21,931 nucleotides of DNA, taken from NCBI GenBank assembly GCA_031554215.1, contig JAVBKF010000056.1, positions 1 through 21,931 of the forward strand, read 5' to 3'. Made by a program: the position numbers and the translations under genes. Source of the stretch: JAVBKE01 sp031554215. Its GTDB lineage: Bacteria > Bacillota > Bacilli > JARBTR01. The notes beneath the pieces were generated by a model that ran no database searches, was not told the DNA's origin, and was given only the letters and a program-made list of their open reading frames with translations. Below, piece by piece: positions 1 to 7,254 of the stretch (its first letter is position 1; every line of letters starts with the position of its first letter).

Positions 1-2
1 AA

Positions 3-629
3 ATGTTCCCTTATGAGAACTTTGAATTAGAACATGGTAATCACTTAGAAATGGTGATTGCAGTTTTCCTTTATTCCCAATGTACAGATGTATTGGTCAA
101 TAAAGTAACGCCAGAACTATTTGGTAAATACCCGACACTAGATGACTATTTAAATGCACCACTAGAAGAAGTTGAAGAGGCGATTCGCAGAATTGGACTG
201 TTTCGTAATAAAGCGAAATTTATCAAGCAATTAACTGAGATGATTGACAAAGATTTTGGCGGCGTTGTGCCGAATACGATGGCAGACCTAGTCAAGTTGC
301 CAGGTGTCGGGAGAAAAACAGCCAATGTAGTGATGTCTGTCGCCTTTAACATACCAGCCATTGCTGTTGATACCCATGTCGAGCGTGTCAGTAAACGGCT
401 CGGATTTTGTAAGGAAGATGCATCCGTGCTTGAAGTAGAGAAAAGCTTGATGAACAAAATACCCGAATCAGAGTGGTCAACAACGCATCATTTACTGATT
501 TTCTTTGGTCGATACCATTGCAAGGCGCAGAGGCCTCAGTGTGAAAGTTGCCCAGTTCAGCAGCAATGTCGGGATTATCAAAGAAGACATAAACGTAAAA
601 TAAAAAAGGCTCTTCGCCAAGCAGAGTAA
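3..629 (+). CDS. nth: Endonuclease III, DNA glycosylase/AP lyase (5' end outside window)
   Basis: Base-excision repair enzyme that removes oxidised pyrimidines and cleaves the abasic strand. The 208 visible residues hold the helix-hairpin-helix LPGVGRKTANVV (about 99-110), with the catalytic lysine at 105 and the catalytic aspartate at 123 in AVDTHV. A C-terminal cysteine cluster, C173-x6-C180-x2-C183-x5-C189, is the 4Fe-4S signature. Family members normally have roughly 10-15 more residues before the MFP motif, so the ATG at position 3 is probably internal and the real start lies left of the window. The tail after the cluster is strongly basic. No U-tailed hairpin follows the stop directly. 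In B. subtilis nth sits near dnaD, but nothing here shows its upstream partner. Identification is secure; only the start is unknown. Confidence 0.96.
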   Translation: MFPYENFELEHGNHLEMVIAVFLYSQCTDVLVNKVTPELFGKYPTLDDYLNAPLEEVEEAIRRIGLFRNKAKFIKQLTEMIDKDFGGVVPNTMADLVKLPGVGRKTANVVMSVAFNIPAIAVDTHVERVSKRLGFCKEDASVLEVEKSLMNKIPESEWSTTHHLLIFFGRYHCKAQRPQCESCPVQQQCRDYQRRHKRKIKKALRQAE

Positions 630-673
630 AATAATACAGAAGCTAAAAAGAATAATACTAGAGTCAGAGGCGG

Positions 674-805
674 ACAAGGGAATAAATTCAATTAACAGCC
701 CGTGTTCACCACCTGTTACGAGGTTAAAACGCAGTGAGTTTTAACCTATAACTGTACAAGGGAATGGGTTCAGTTATGAAGCGAAGTGTGGCTCCAAACT
801 GTTAC
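674..805. repeat. Diverged direct duplication of about 50 nt with hairpins
   Basis: Two copies of a unit begin with ACAAGGGAAT, continue with a TTCA(A/G)TTA block and end with CTGTTACG. The first begins near 674 and the second near 755. Between and inside them are a perfect 10-bp hairpin at 721-747 (arms AGGTTAAAAC and GTTTTAACCT, 7-nt loop) and a 7-bp hairpin at 748-777 (ATAACTG and CAGTTAT). No reading frame runs through either copy with a plausible start, and I do not recognise an RNA family. The copies sit just beyond the broken transposase fragment, so they may be debris of a mobile element or a small dispersed repeat. Confidence 0.5.
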
Positions 806-990
806 GCATTCTTTTTGCTTCATTTTCGGATGATAACGCGGTCTCCCTTTCACCTGTATTATTTCTTGTATTTTATGACTCGGTATTTTTTCTACTTGCT
901 CGTTTACTACTCGAGCTAGATGCGTTTTTTCAATTTTTATTCCAAATCTATTGGCAAAACCAACTGATTCATGTTATATTCTTTACACAT
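770..990 (-). pseudogene. Remnant of an IS1182-family transposase (N-terminus, frameshifted)
   Basis: Read on the minus strand from an ATG at 990, the sequence encodes MCKEYNMNQLVLPID. After one frameshift near 943 it continues FGIKIEKTHLARVVNEQ, then a GRPRYHPKM block ending near 820. This is the pattern of the N-terminus of IS1182-family transposases, with the YNMNQ..LP.DL motif, the HL.RVVNE helix and the G(R)P.YHPKM motif. Just past HPKM the similarity stops and the frame closes at 770 after unrelated residues. About 60 of the family's roughly 450-550 residues remain, so it cannot encode an active enzyme. The frameshift and the loss of the catalytic DDE region point to an old, decayed insertion. 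Confidence 0.8.
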
Positions 991-992
991 AG

Positions 993-1052
993 ATAGCACC
1001 CTTTGATGGTTTTTGTTGGTACTTAAATTATATCAAATGGTGCTATTTTTTT
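993..1052 (+). terminator. IS-associated hairpin upstream of the transposase remnant, terminator-like on the plus strand
   Basis: The arms ATAGCACCCTTTGAT (993-1007) and ATCAAATGGTGCTAT (1032-1046) pair with one mismatch around a 24-nt loop and run into seven Ts on the plus strand. On the minus strand the hairpin lies directly before the transposase ATG, the place where IS1182 relatives often carry such a structure. It would stop plus-strand transcription coming from nth and could shield the transposase from read-in. Confidence 0.65.
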
Positions 1053-1063
1053 GAGTTTTTTTC

Positions 1064-1118
1064 AAAAAAAGAGGCTGGACTTTTTACGGTTTTTGTCCGT
1101 ATTTTGTCCCAGCCTCTT
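1064..1118 (-). terminator. Terminator of the DUF4822 lipoprotein gene
   Basis: The arms GAGGCTGG (1071-1078) and CCAGCCTC (1109-1116) enclose a small inner hairpin, ACGG/CCGT at 1086-1100. Read on the minus strand the structure is followed by a run of Ts (complement of 1064-1070). It lies about 50 nt past the lipoprotein stop codon. The GAGGCTGGGACAAAA wording is one I have often seen in terminators of Lactobacillales and Staphylococcus-type genomes. Confidence 0.75.
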
Positions 1119-1169
1119 GATTGTTAAATTTTAACCTACACTATTTTCCTGACAAGCTCGAAATTTTTA

Positions 1170-2129
1170 TTAATTAGTGAATTCTAAATCAAAATCACCC
1201 TCGTAAGGCTCGTGCTCAACTGTAACAGGAATTTCGGCACCAGCTGCGTCTTTTCCCATTCTTTTGTAAGTGAATTTTTTATCATTAAGCTCGGTAAGTT
1301 CAAGAACTGCACCATATTTATTTTGTCCGAGAGATACATGTGCTCTAACTTTGTTTTCGTTTAGAACATCATAGTAACCGAAGTCACCACGGCTTGTACC
1401 TGTCTTAGCATCAAAAAATTCATACTTATTTGTTTTATCATCGTATTTTGCAAGACCTAAAAAGTTTGCATTATAACTTGATACATCATTACCGTCTTTG
1501 TCTAGTACTACTGTTCCTTGCCACGGAGTGCTCGCTAGAACTTTGTCTCCTTCTTCATTGGTAACAATTGTTCCCGTTGTCGTTGTAAGGTCTTTGTCAG
1601 GACTTGTAAAGGCAAGCTCTGATTCATCATATGGGATATGGTCTACAAATACTTCAACGTCATTACCTGCTGCATCTTTTCCCATTCTCTTATATGTAAA
1701 AATATCTTCATTTAATTCTGTAATATCAACAACAGCTTGATATCCTTTTGATTCAGAAATCATTACTCGTTTCATCCCGTCATTTGTAATAAAGAAAGTT
1801 CCCATATCACCACGGCTGGCTTTTGTTTCTTTATCAAAAAATTCATATTTTGCTGTGTCAGCGTCATACTTTGCAAGTCCAATAAAGCCCATATTTTGAC
1901 TTGTTAAATCATTGTTATCTTTGTCGTATACCTTAGTTCCTTGCCAGTTTGTATCACCTAATACATTCGTCAATTCTTGTCCTTTAGTCTGTTCTTTTTC
2001 CATTTTGCTTTTTTCTTCGGACTGCATTTTCTTAGAGTCACTTTTTGTTTCTTCTTTAGTGCCACATCCTGTCATGATAATAGCAGAACTGAGTAGTAAA
2101 ATTGAAAATAGTTTAAATTTGTTATTCAT
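1170..2129 (-). CDS. Secreted lipoprotein with two DUF4822 domains
   Basis: The 319-residue protein starts with MNNKFKLF, a hydrophobic stretch (8-20) and a lipobox ending in cysteine 22, so it should be lipid-anchored on the outer face of the membrane. A charged linker rich in K, E and S (23-55) follows. Two repeats of the same domain then occupy about 57-168 and 196-311. Each carries (N/P)WQGT.V.DKD, GLAKYD...YEFFD, SRGD and FTYKRMGKDAAG. This matches DUF4822, whose function is unknown. The ATG at 2129 is preferred to an upstream in-frame start because AGAAGGAG precedes it at good spacing and the signal peptide then begins properly. It is the last gene of a minus-strand group behind a sensor kinase and its regulator, so it is probably their target or a ligand-binding accessory. 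Confidence 0.88.
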   Translation of the reverse strand: MNNKFKLFSILLLSSAIIMTGCGTKEETKSDSKKMQSEEKSKMEKEQTKGQELTNVLGDTNWQGTKVYDKDNNDLTSQNMGFIGLAKYDADTAKYEFFDKETKASRGDMGTFFITNDGMKRVMISESKGYQAVVDITELNEDIFTYKRMGKDAAGNDVEVFVDHIPYDESELAFTSPDKDLTTTTGTIVTNEEGDKVLASTPWQGTVVLDKDGNDVSSYNANFLGLAKYDDKTNKYEFFDAKTGTSRGDFGYYDVLNENKVRAHVSLGQNKYGAVLELTELNDKKFTYKRMGKDAAGAEIPVTVEHEPYEGDFDLEFTN

Positions 2130-2215
2130 TTTCCGGCTCCTTCTATACTTGTTTTTTTTTGTTTGTCGCCGATAACTAGTCCTGTAAATCAGGGTAATCA
2201 AAAGTTAAATTGAAC

Positions 2216-2324
2216 TGTCAATTCTCACAAGAGACTTGTCTGTTTCTTTTGCCCTATTAAGTATTATCTCGACTACATTAGTTTAGTCGATAAATTAAAA
2301 CTCCAACGAAACAAATTCTTAAAA
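2216..2324 (-). promoter_or_regulatory. Control region of the DUF4822 lipoprotein gene
   Basis: The gap between the regulator stop (2415) and the lipoprotein start (2129) holds three signals. At 2312-2324 lies CAAATTCTTAAAA, nearly the same as AAAATTCTTAAAA at 4595-4607 before the sensor kinase. At 2264-2293 lies an inverted repeat, arms TTATC(T)CGACTA and TAGTCGATAA with one bulged base. On the minus strand a TTGACA hexamer (complement of 2216-2221) could be a -35 box, though no good -10 follows at 17 nt. The gene therefore probably has its own promoter besides read-through. The roles of the motifs are inferred. Confidence 0.4.
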
Positions 2325-2414
2325 AAAGATAAACTTTTCAATAATATTTTTTTATATATGGCAACTACTTTACACGAAGTGGCCCCGTAAATGTTATCGT
2401 GAAATCATATGACG

Positions 2415-3101
2415 TTATACATTAAAACGATATCCTGCTCCCCAAATGGTTTCTAAGTATTTTGGTTTAGCCGGGTCGGGTTCAATTTTTCCTCTGATCT
2501 TTCTAATGTGAACAGTTACCGTGGATACGTCCGCTGCCGTTTCAAATCCCCAAATATTTTCGTAAATTTGATCTTTACTAAATACTTGATTCGGATGTTT
2601 GACAAAAAACAAGAACAAATCAAATTCTTTATTGGTAAAGGGGATTTCTTGATCATTGATACAGATTCTACGCGCTGAAATATCGATACATATCCCATTA
2701 ACAAAAAGCGTATTTTGGACATTTTTACTGCCCGCAATTCTTTCGTATCTGGCAATATGTGCTTTAACCCTTGCCACCAGTTCGCTAGGGCTAAAGGGTT
2801 TTGATATAAAATCATCTGCCCCTAAACCTAGTCCTCTGATCTTATCGACTTCTTCTTTTTTAGCAGACACAAACAAAATTGGAATGTTGGTTACAGACCT
2901 GACCTGTTTACAGATTTCAAAACCATTAAGCTCAGGTAGCATGACGTCTAAAATAATGAGATCATAACCCCCTTGCAATGCCTGTCTGAGTCCAGCAATA
3001 CCCGTATATTGGATATCGACTTTGAATCCATTAATTTCTAAATAGTCACGCTGTAACTCAGCGATGCTAATATCATCTTCAATTAATAACACTTTATTCA
3101 T
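2415..3101 (-). CDS. Two-component response regulator, OmpR/PhoB family
   Basis: DNA-binding response regulator of 228 residues. The receiver domain (1-120) has the acidic pair D9 D10, the phosphoacceptor D52 in LIILDVMLP, the switch residues S79 and F98, and K101 in SKPF. The C-terminal winged helix (about 130-228) has FTNKEFDLF, the WGFE turn, the recognition helix TVTVHIRKIRGKIE and the GAGYRF hairpin. Its start ATG overlaps the stop of the sensor kinase by 4 nt (ATGA), so the two are translationally coupled. The order, kinase first and regulator second, is the reverse of the commonest arrangement. It likely acts on its own operon and on the adjacent lipoprotein gene, given the motif their upstream regions share. 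Confidence 0.95.
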   Translation of the reverse strand: MNKVLLIEDDISIAELQRDYLEINGFKVDIQYTGIAGLRQALQGGYDLIILDVMLPELNGFEICKQVRSVTNIPILFVSAKKEEVDKIRGLGLGADDFISKPFSPSELVARVKAHIARYERIAGSKNVQNTLFVNGICIDISARRICINDQEIPFTNKEFDLFLFFVKHPNQVFSKDQIYENIWGFETAADVSTVTVHIRKIRGKIEPDPAKPKYLETIWGAGYRFNV

Positions 3102-4546
3102 TTCTCTTCGCCTCTTTTAAGTGTAAAGGAAACACATGTTCCTTTTCCTAGTTCGCTAGTAACCCAAATTTCTCCGCCATTTCCTTGAATCATTTGTTTT
3201 GCGATTGCTAATCCTAATCCACTTCCTCCGGTATTTGAATTTCGAGACTGTTCTTCCCGATAAAAGCGATCAAATATATAAGGTAAAGCAGAAGGTTGAA
3301 TGCCTTTTCCGTTATCAGAAAGCTCAAACAAAATAACGTCTTCTGTTTTGGATAGCGAAATTTTAATGTTTTTTTCCGTCTTATCCATGTATTTTATACT
3401 GTTACTAATTAGATTAGTTAAAACCCGCTTTAACTTTTCACGGTCAGCTATTACAAAAACAGAAGGGTCTATCGACTGGAGCTCAATCGTAATCGCATCT
3501 TGAATAACTTCAAACTGGATCTCTTCAACGTAATCTTGCATGTACTGGTATATAGAAAAAGTCTCAAAAAAGAAGATTTCTTTGTTTAAATCTAATTTAG
3601 AAAATAAGAACAGCTCTTCAATTAATTTGTCCATATCTCTTGCTTTGGTATGAACTGTTGTTAAATATTTCTCCATTTTCTGAGGCGTGTTGGCTACTCC
3701 GTCCTTTATTCCTTCAACATACCCAATTATCGACGTTATTGGCGTTTTTAAATCATGTGATATGTTGGAAAGTAGATCTTTTCTATTCTCCTCATATTGT
3801 AGTTGTAAATCAACTGATGCTTTCAATTGAGTTCTCATTTCTTCAAAAGTAACTGCAAGTTCTCCAAATTCATCGTTTGAAGTATTTTTGATTTTATAAT
3901 CCAAATTCCCCAATTTGATTTGTTCTGCACCTTCCTTAAGAATCGAGATCGGTCGAATAATACTTCTGGATACTAAATAGTTCAATATACCAATGATAAG
4001 GATAAACAAAAGGAATAACAATCCAAATAATATAGGAAAGAGCTCTTTTGCTAGTTCTGCATTCGTACTTACTTGTCTCAAAACAAAGAGACTGCCTTGA
4101 CTGTTATCCGGAAAATAAAAATCGAATTTTACATAAGTATAAAATCGATCTTCAATCCCAATTGTATCCCTTGTGTTAATATTCGTGACCTCAAATCCCG
4201 GTAGTTCCTTTGTAAAAGATTCATTGTTGAACTCTGGGGATGCATAAACAATGTCCTCATCTTTTCGAACAATGATGTTAATGCCCTCAACGTCAGCTTT
4301 CTGGAGAACATCTTCCTCTAATAGTTGATTAGGATCAGTCTTGGCAAGTAACTTTAAGTCTAAAAAAACACTCTCCTCAATTGGGGTTAAGGGTTTTTGA
4401 ATATAACTGTTTTTATAAAAACTTTTAACTGAGCTAACATCGCCAGTAATCACAAAAAGAATAAGAAAACCTGCAGTGATAAGTAGCGTAATTGCAACTA
4501 CTACCACACCGATGTAGGATAGAAGAAATCTTGTTTTAATAGACAC
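3098..4546 (-). CDS. Membrane sensor histidine kinase (HAMP, HisKA, HATPase)
   Basis: Kinase of 482 residues. It has transmembrane segment 1 (8-33), an extracytoplasmic sensor region of about 130 residues (36-167), transmembrane segment 2 (169-192) and a HAMP domain (193-245). HisKA carries H264 in NISHDLKTPI. The ATPase domain has an N box (NLISNSIKY, 378-386), a G1 box (DNGKGI, 411-416), an F box (FDRFYR) and a G2 box (GGSGLGLAI, 440-448). The start is set at GTG 4546, because GGAGG lies 5 nt before it; the TTG four codons upstream overlaps that ribosome site. All catalytic elements are intact. The sensor domain resembles no family I can name, so the signal is unknown; an envelope stress or peptide cue would fit the lipoprotein partner. 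Confidence 0.94.
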   Translation of the reverse strand: MSIKTRFLLSYIGVVVVAITLLITAGFLILFVITGDVSSVKSFYKNSYIQKPLTPIEESVFLDLKLLAKTDPNQLLEEDVLQKADVEGINIIVRKDEDIVYASPEFNNESFTKELPGFEVTNINTRDTIGIEDRFYTYVKFDFYFPDNSQGSLFVLRQVSTNAELAKELFPILFGLLFLLFILIIGILNYLVSRSIIRPISILKEGAEQIKLGNLDYKIKNTSNDEFGELAVTFEEMRTQLKASVDLQLQYEENRKDLLSNISHDLKTPITSIIGYVEGIKDGVANTPQKMEKYLTTVHTKARDMDKLIEELFLFSKLDLNKEIFFFETFSIYQYMQDYVEEIQFEVIQDAITIELQSIDPSVFVIADREKLKRVLTNLISNSIKYMDKTEKNIKISLSKTEDVILFELSDNGKGIQPSALPYIFDRFYREEQSRNSNTGGSGLGLAIAKQMIQGNGGEIWVTSELGKGTCVSFTLKRGEEK

Positions 4547-4582
4547 TGGAACCTCCAAATTTTGAAACTAAGAAAAGAATAG

Positions 4583-4630
4583 CACATATATATTAAAATT
4601 CTTAAAAGTTTTCATAAAAATCTTATAAAA
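4583..4630 (-). promoter_or_regulatory. Promoter and direct repeats before the sensor kinase operon
   Basis: On the minus strand a TTATGA / 16 nt / TAATAT pair can be read in this AT-rich stretch. It overlaps two similar blocks, AAAATTCTTAAAA at 4595-4607 and AAAAATCTTATAAAA at 4616-4630, whose cores are 21 bp apart, two helical turns. OmpR-type regulators bind direct repeats spaced this way, so autoregulation is plausible. The assignment rests on pattern only. Confidence 0.4.
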
Positions 4631-4817
4631 GCTTTTTCATCTTACCCATAATCCAGATCCAGGAAGTCCTACGTATTCAGGTTTTTATAGAAAAGAGATT
4701 GATTATTTGAGAGGCGTACTGCTCCTTTACCCTTCGTAAGGCAACTGTCCTGTTCCTTCAAAATCCTTTTTGCATAGTATGTAGAAAACTTTTCTGCTTT
4801 TAAGGGTGTGGGGGAAC

Positions 4818-5510
4818 GTGAGTAAGCGGAAAAAACCTAAGTTTCAAATTGGTGACATTGTGGTCATGGTGCTTTATGGTGTGGTTGGTGAGATCACGAA
4901 ATTTAAAGAGCTCGAGCATTCATATGTGTACGAGATTGATGGGAATGATGGTTTTTATCTTGAGTCATCGCTCATGCATCTTGATGAATTTAATGGAAAA
5001 GATTTTGATTATGAGCAGATTAATATTGATTACAAATTCTTTTTCGGTGACCTTGTTCAGGTCCCGAATACCGGTACCGCACTTTACAAGGTGATTGGTT
5101 TTCGCACAGAAATCTGGCGCTATAAAGATGAGTCATGGGAGGACGTCATTTATGAACTCGCCCGGGTCTCTGATGGTGATTGGCTGGAATGTGCAGAAGA
5201 TGAAATGGTGCTCATTGCCGAAGCCAAAGATGCTGAGCGCTATTTGAAGAAACAAGAAAGTGGGATTGGTGGTAAAAGTAGTGGCAATAAACAACTAGGC
5301 CGTAAGAAAAAGCCAGTGACAAAAGAAATCATTGTTAAACAACTGACTGATGCACAAAAAAAAGATAAAATTGACCAGTTGCTTGATCTATATACGGACT
5401 ATCGCCATTTAAAAAATCAGTTTGGTGATGAAGAGTTTGATAAAGTGCTGAAAATGATTGTAAAGAAATTGAAAACACTGACTGAAACGAATACAAAGTC
5501 CCAAATGTAA
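4818..5510 (+). CDS. YodN-like cytosolic protein of unknown function
   Basis: 230-residue protein without signal peptide or membrane segment. The N-terminus (about 9-60) looks like a small beta-barrel, with QIGDIVVMVLYGVVGEIT and an alternating pattern typical of KOW/Tudor-like folds. A second block, FFGDLVQV then GFRTEIWRYKDESWEDVIYE, forms another beta-rich unit with a conserved aromatic and acidic face. A lysine-rich linker (about 150-175) leads to a helical tail. From memory it resembles B. subtilis YodN, which has no assigned function, and that fits the neighbouring deoD and carboxypeptidase genes. The start is taken at GTG 4818, since GGGGGA precedes it; the GTG at 4806 would consume that site. 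A strong terminator follows, so it is probably monocistronic. Confidence 0.7.
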   Translation: MSKRKKPKFQIGDIVVMVLYGVVGEITKFKELEHSYVYEIDGNDGFYLESSLMHLDEFNGKDFDYEQINIDYKFFFGDLVQVPNTGTALYKVIGFRTEIWRYKDESWEDVIYELARVSDGDWLECAEDEMVLIAEAKDAERYLKKQESGIGGKSSGNKQLGRKKKPVTKEIIVKQLTDAQKKDKIDQLLDLYTDYRHLKNQFGDEEFDKVLKMIVKKLKTLTETNTKSQM

Positions 5511-5536
5511 GTCACCTAAAAAACTAATACCGAAAA

Positions 5537-5597
5537 AAATGTATCTCAGTAGAATAAACCCACCTATAAAGGGGGAGCTACTGGATACATTTTGTTT
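5537..5597 (+). terminator. Terminator between the yodN-like gene and deoD
   Basis: Outer arms AAAATGTATC (5537-5546) and GATACATTTT (5584-5593) continue after a bulged T into CAGTAG (5548-5553) and CTACTG (5578-5583). This makes a 16-bp stem with a 24-nt loop, and the 3' arm ends in TTTTGTTT. The A-rich 5' flank lets it work on the opposite strand too. Confidence 0.85.
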
Positions 5598-5632
5598 GGG
5601 TGCGATTGTTGTTTTTGTTTTTACAGGGGATG

Positions 5633-5641
5633 TGTTAGAAT
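5633..5641 (+). promoter_or_regulatory. Extended -10 promoter element for deoD
   Basis: TGTTAGAAT forms an extended -10 box (TG, one base, TAGAAT) 47 nt before the deoD start and just after the upstream terminator. The matching -35 area is only a T-rich stretch, which is tolerated by extended -10 promoters. Confidence 0.45.
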
Positions 5642-5688
5642 AAGTACGAATATAGTACCAGTAAAAAGTCAGAGGGGACGTTTGTCAA

Positions 5689-6396
5689 GTGAGTATACAT
5701 ATCGGAGCAAATGAAGGTCAAATAGCAGAAGCAGTATTATTACCAGGAGATCCATTACGGGCAAAATATATTGCAGAGAATTTTCTTGAGGATGCTGTGC
5801 TTTATAATGATGTTAGAAATATGTTTGGCTACACGGGTAACTATAAAGGAAAGCGTATTTCTGTACAAGGGACAGGCATGGGTGTACCATCTATTTCTAT
5901 CTACATCAACGAATTGATGGAATCTTATGGTGTGAAAACGTTGATTCGTGTCGGGACTTGTGGTGCAATTCAGAAGGATGTCAAAGTGCGTGACGTGCTA
6001 CTCGCGATGACTTCATCGACAGATTCTAGAATGAACCAAATTCAATTTGATGGCATTGATTACGCACCTTGTGCAGATTTTTCATTGTTGAAAGAAGCCT
6101 ATGAACAAGGTAGTGCCAAAGGACTACACCTGAAAGCAGGTAATATCTTTACAGCAGACATGTTCTACAGTGATAAAGCAGACTATGAACTGCTAGCAAA
6201 GTATGGCGTGCTTGCCGTTGAAATGGAGACTACTGCACTGTATACTTTGGCAGCAAAGTTTGGCCGGAAAGCATTATCAATCTTGACTGTGAGCGACCAC
6301 ATCTTAACTGGTGAAGCCACAACGAGTGAGGAAAGACAAACAACATTTAATGAAATGATTGAAGTTGCGCTAGAGACAGCAGCAAAATCAGTTTGA
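5689..6396 (+). CDS. deoD: Purine nucleoside phosphorylase, DeoD type
   Basis: Cytosolic hexameric enzyme that cleaves purine (deoxy)nucleosides with phosphate into base and (deoxy)ribose-1-phosphate, feeding purine salvage. The 235 residues carry all landmarks of the family at standard positions: H4, G20, R24 in LLPGDPLRAKYIAE, R43, R87 in RVGTCGAIQ, the ribose-binding E180 in VEMET and the catalytic D203 in VSDHILTGE. Length equals the usual 233-239 residues. The GTG start is supported by the conserved MSIHIGA opening; AGAGGGG lies about 12 nt upstream, a rather long spacing. It begins a plus-strand run with the carboxypeptidase (13-nt gap), the protease and the MarR gene, with no terminator until 9448. 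Confidence 0.97.
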   Translation: MSIHIGANEGQIAEAVLLPGDPLRAKYIAENFLEDAVLYNDVRNMFGYTGNYKGKRISVQGTGMGVPSISIYINELMESYGVKTLIRVGTCGAIQKDVKVRDVLLAMTSSTDSRMNQIQFDGIDYAPCADFSLLKEAYEQGSAKGLHLKAGNIFTADMFYSDKADYELLAKYGVLAVEMETTALYTLAAKFGRKALSILTVSDHILTGEATTSEERQTTFNEMIEVALETAAKSV

Positions 6397-6409
6397 GATA
6401 GGTGATATA

Positions 6410-7216
6410 TTGAAAAAAAGAGCGATCGTTACCGTTTTCATTGGCTTAACTTTGTTCATTACTGGTTGCGGTCAAGAACCCGCTACAAATAAAAATGAGC
6501 AGTCACAAGAGAAAAGTGATAAGGCAAGCAATGATGCGGTAAAAGATGATGAAAAAGTGACTTCGGAAAATCCGATTATTTCCGATGAAAATATGACTGT
6601 GACAAAAGAAGTGAACGGCAGACTAGAAATTCAAAACCCTGATAACATTTTATCAGTTGTCAATAAAGTGAATAAATTACCAAAATCGTATTATCCTGAG
6701 GATTTAGTGATTCCTTATGTCGTATTTTCATTTGGTTCACAGGAAGTGGAGAAAGCCCATTTGCGGCAAGAAGCGGCGACTGCCCTAGAGCAAATGTTTG
6801 CTGCAGCCGAAGCGGATAATATTCAACTTGTTGCCGTCTCAGGATTTCGATCCTATGAAAGACAAGAGCAAATTTTTGCAGATGAAGTAGCTGCGAAAGG
6901 CGAAGTTGAGGCCAGAAATTGGGTCGCAGCCCCTGGAGAAAGTGAACATCAAACGGGGCTTGCAATGGATATTTCTGCGCTTAATTATGGCGGAAAGCTA
7001 GATCAAGGGTTTGAGGATACACCAGAATTCCAATGGCTAAATGCCCACGCGCACGAATATGGCTTTATTCTGAGGTACCCGATGGGTGCTGAAAGCATCA
7101 CAGGATACAGCTATGAGCCATGGCATTATCGCTATGTTGGTGTCAAAGCGGCAACGGATATACATAACGAAGACATTACACTCGAAGACTATGTCAAAAG
7201 TGCAGAAAAAAAATAG
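6410..7216 (+). CDS. Lipoprotein D-alanyl-D-alanine carboxypeptidase, VanY/M15B type
   Basis: Envelope enzyme expected to remove the terminal D-alanine from peptidoglycan stem peptides. The 268-residue protein has a lipoprotein signal peptide with lipobox ITGC (cysteine 20), a charged low-complexity tether (about 25-60) and an M15 domain (about 75-245). Zinc ligands are visible as H180 and D187 in SEHQTGLAMD and H239 in EPWHYRY, with the catalytic glutamate E236. The SGFRSYERQ motif near 144-152 is also typical. The start is TTG, set by AGGTGAT three bases before it. It resembles B. subtilis YodJ, which also neighbours deoD. Together with the downstream protease it suggests a small cell-wall remodelling unit. 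Activity is very likely; its exact substrate is inferred. Confidence 0.93.
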   Translation: MKKRAIVTVFIGLTLFITGCGQEPATNKNEQSQEKSDKASNDAVKDDEKVTSENPIISDENMTVTKEVNGRLEIQNPDNILSVVNKVNKLPKSYYPEDLVIPYVVFSFGSQEVEKAHLRQEAATALEQMFAAAEADNIQLVAVSGFRSYERQEQIFADEVAAKGEVEARNWVAAPGESEHQTGLAMDISALNYGGKLDQGFEDTPEFQWLNAHAHEYGFILRYPMGAESITGYSYEPWHYRYVGVKAATDIHNEDITLEDYVKSAEKK

Positions 7217-7254
7217 GAACGGAAAAGTCGTTTAAAAAAAAGGGGTGGAACAAA

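Noticed and set aside
1498..2175. Plus-strand frames opposite the lipoprotein gene
   Set aside because: They are shadows of the low-complexity reverse complement and have no ribosome sites or domains.
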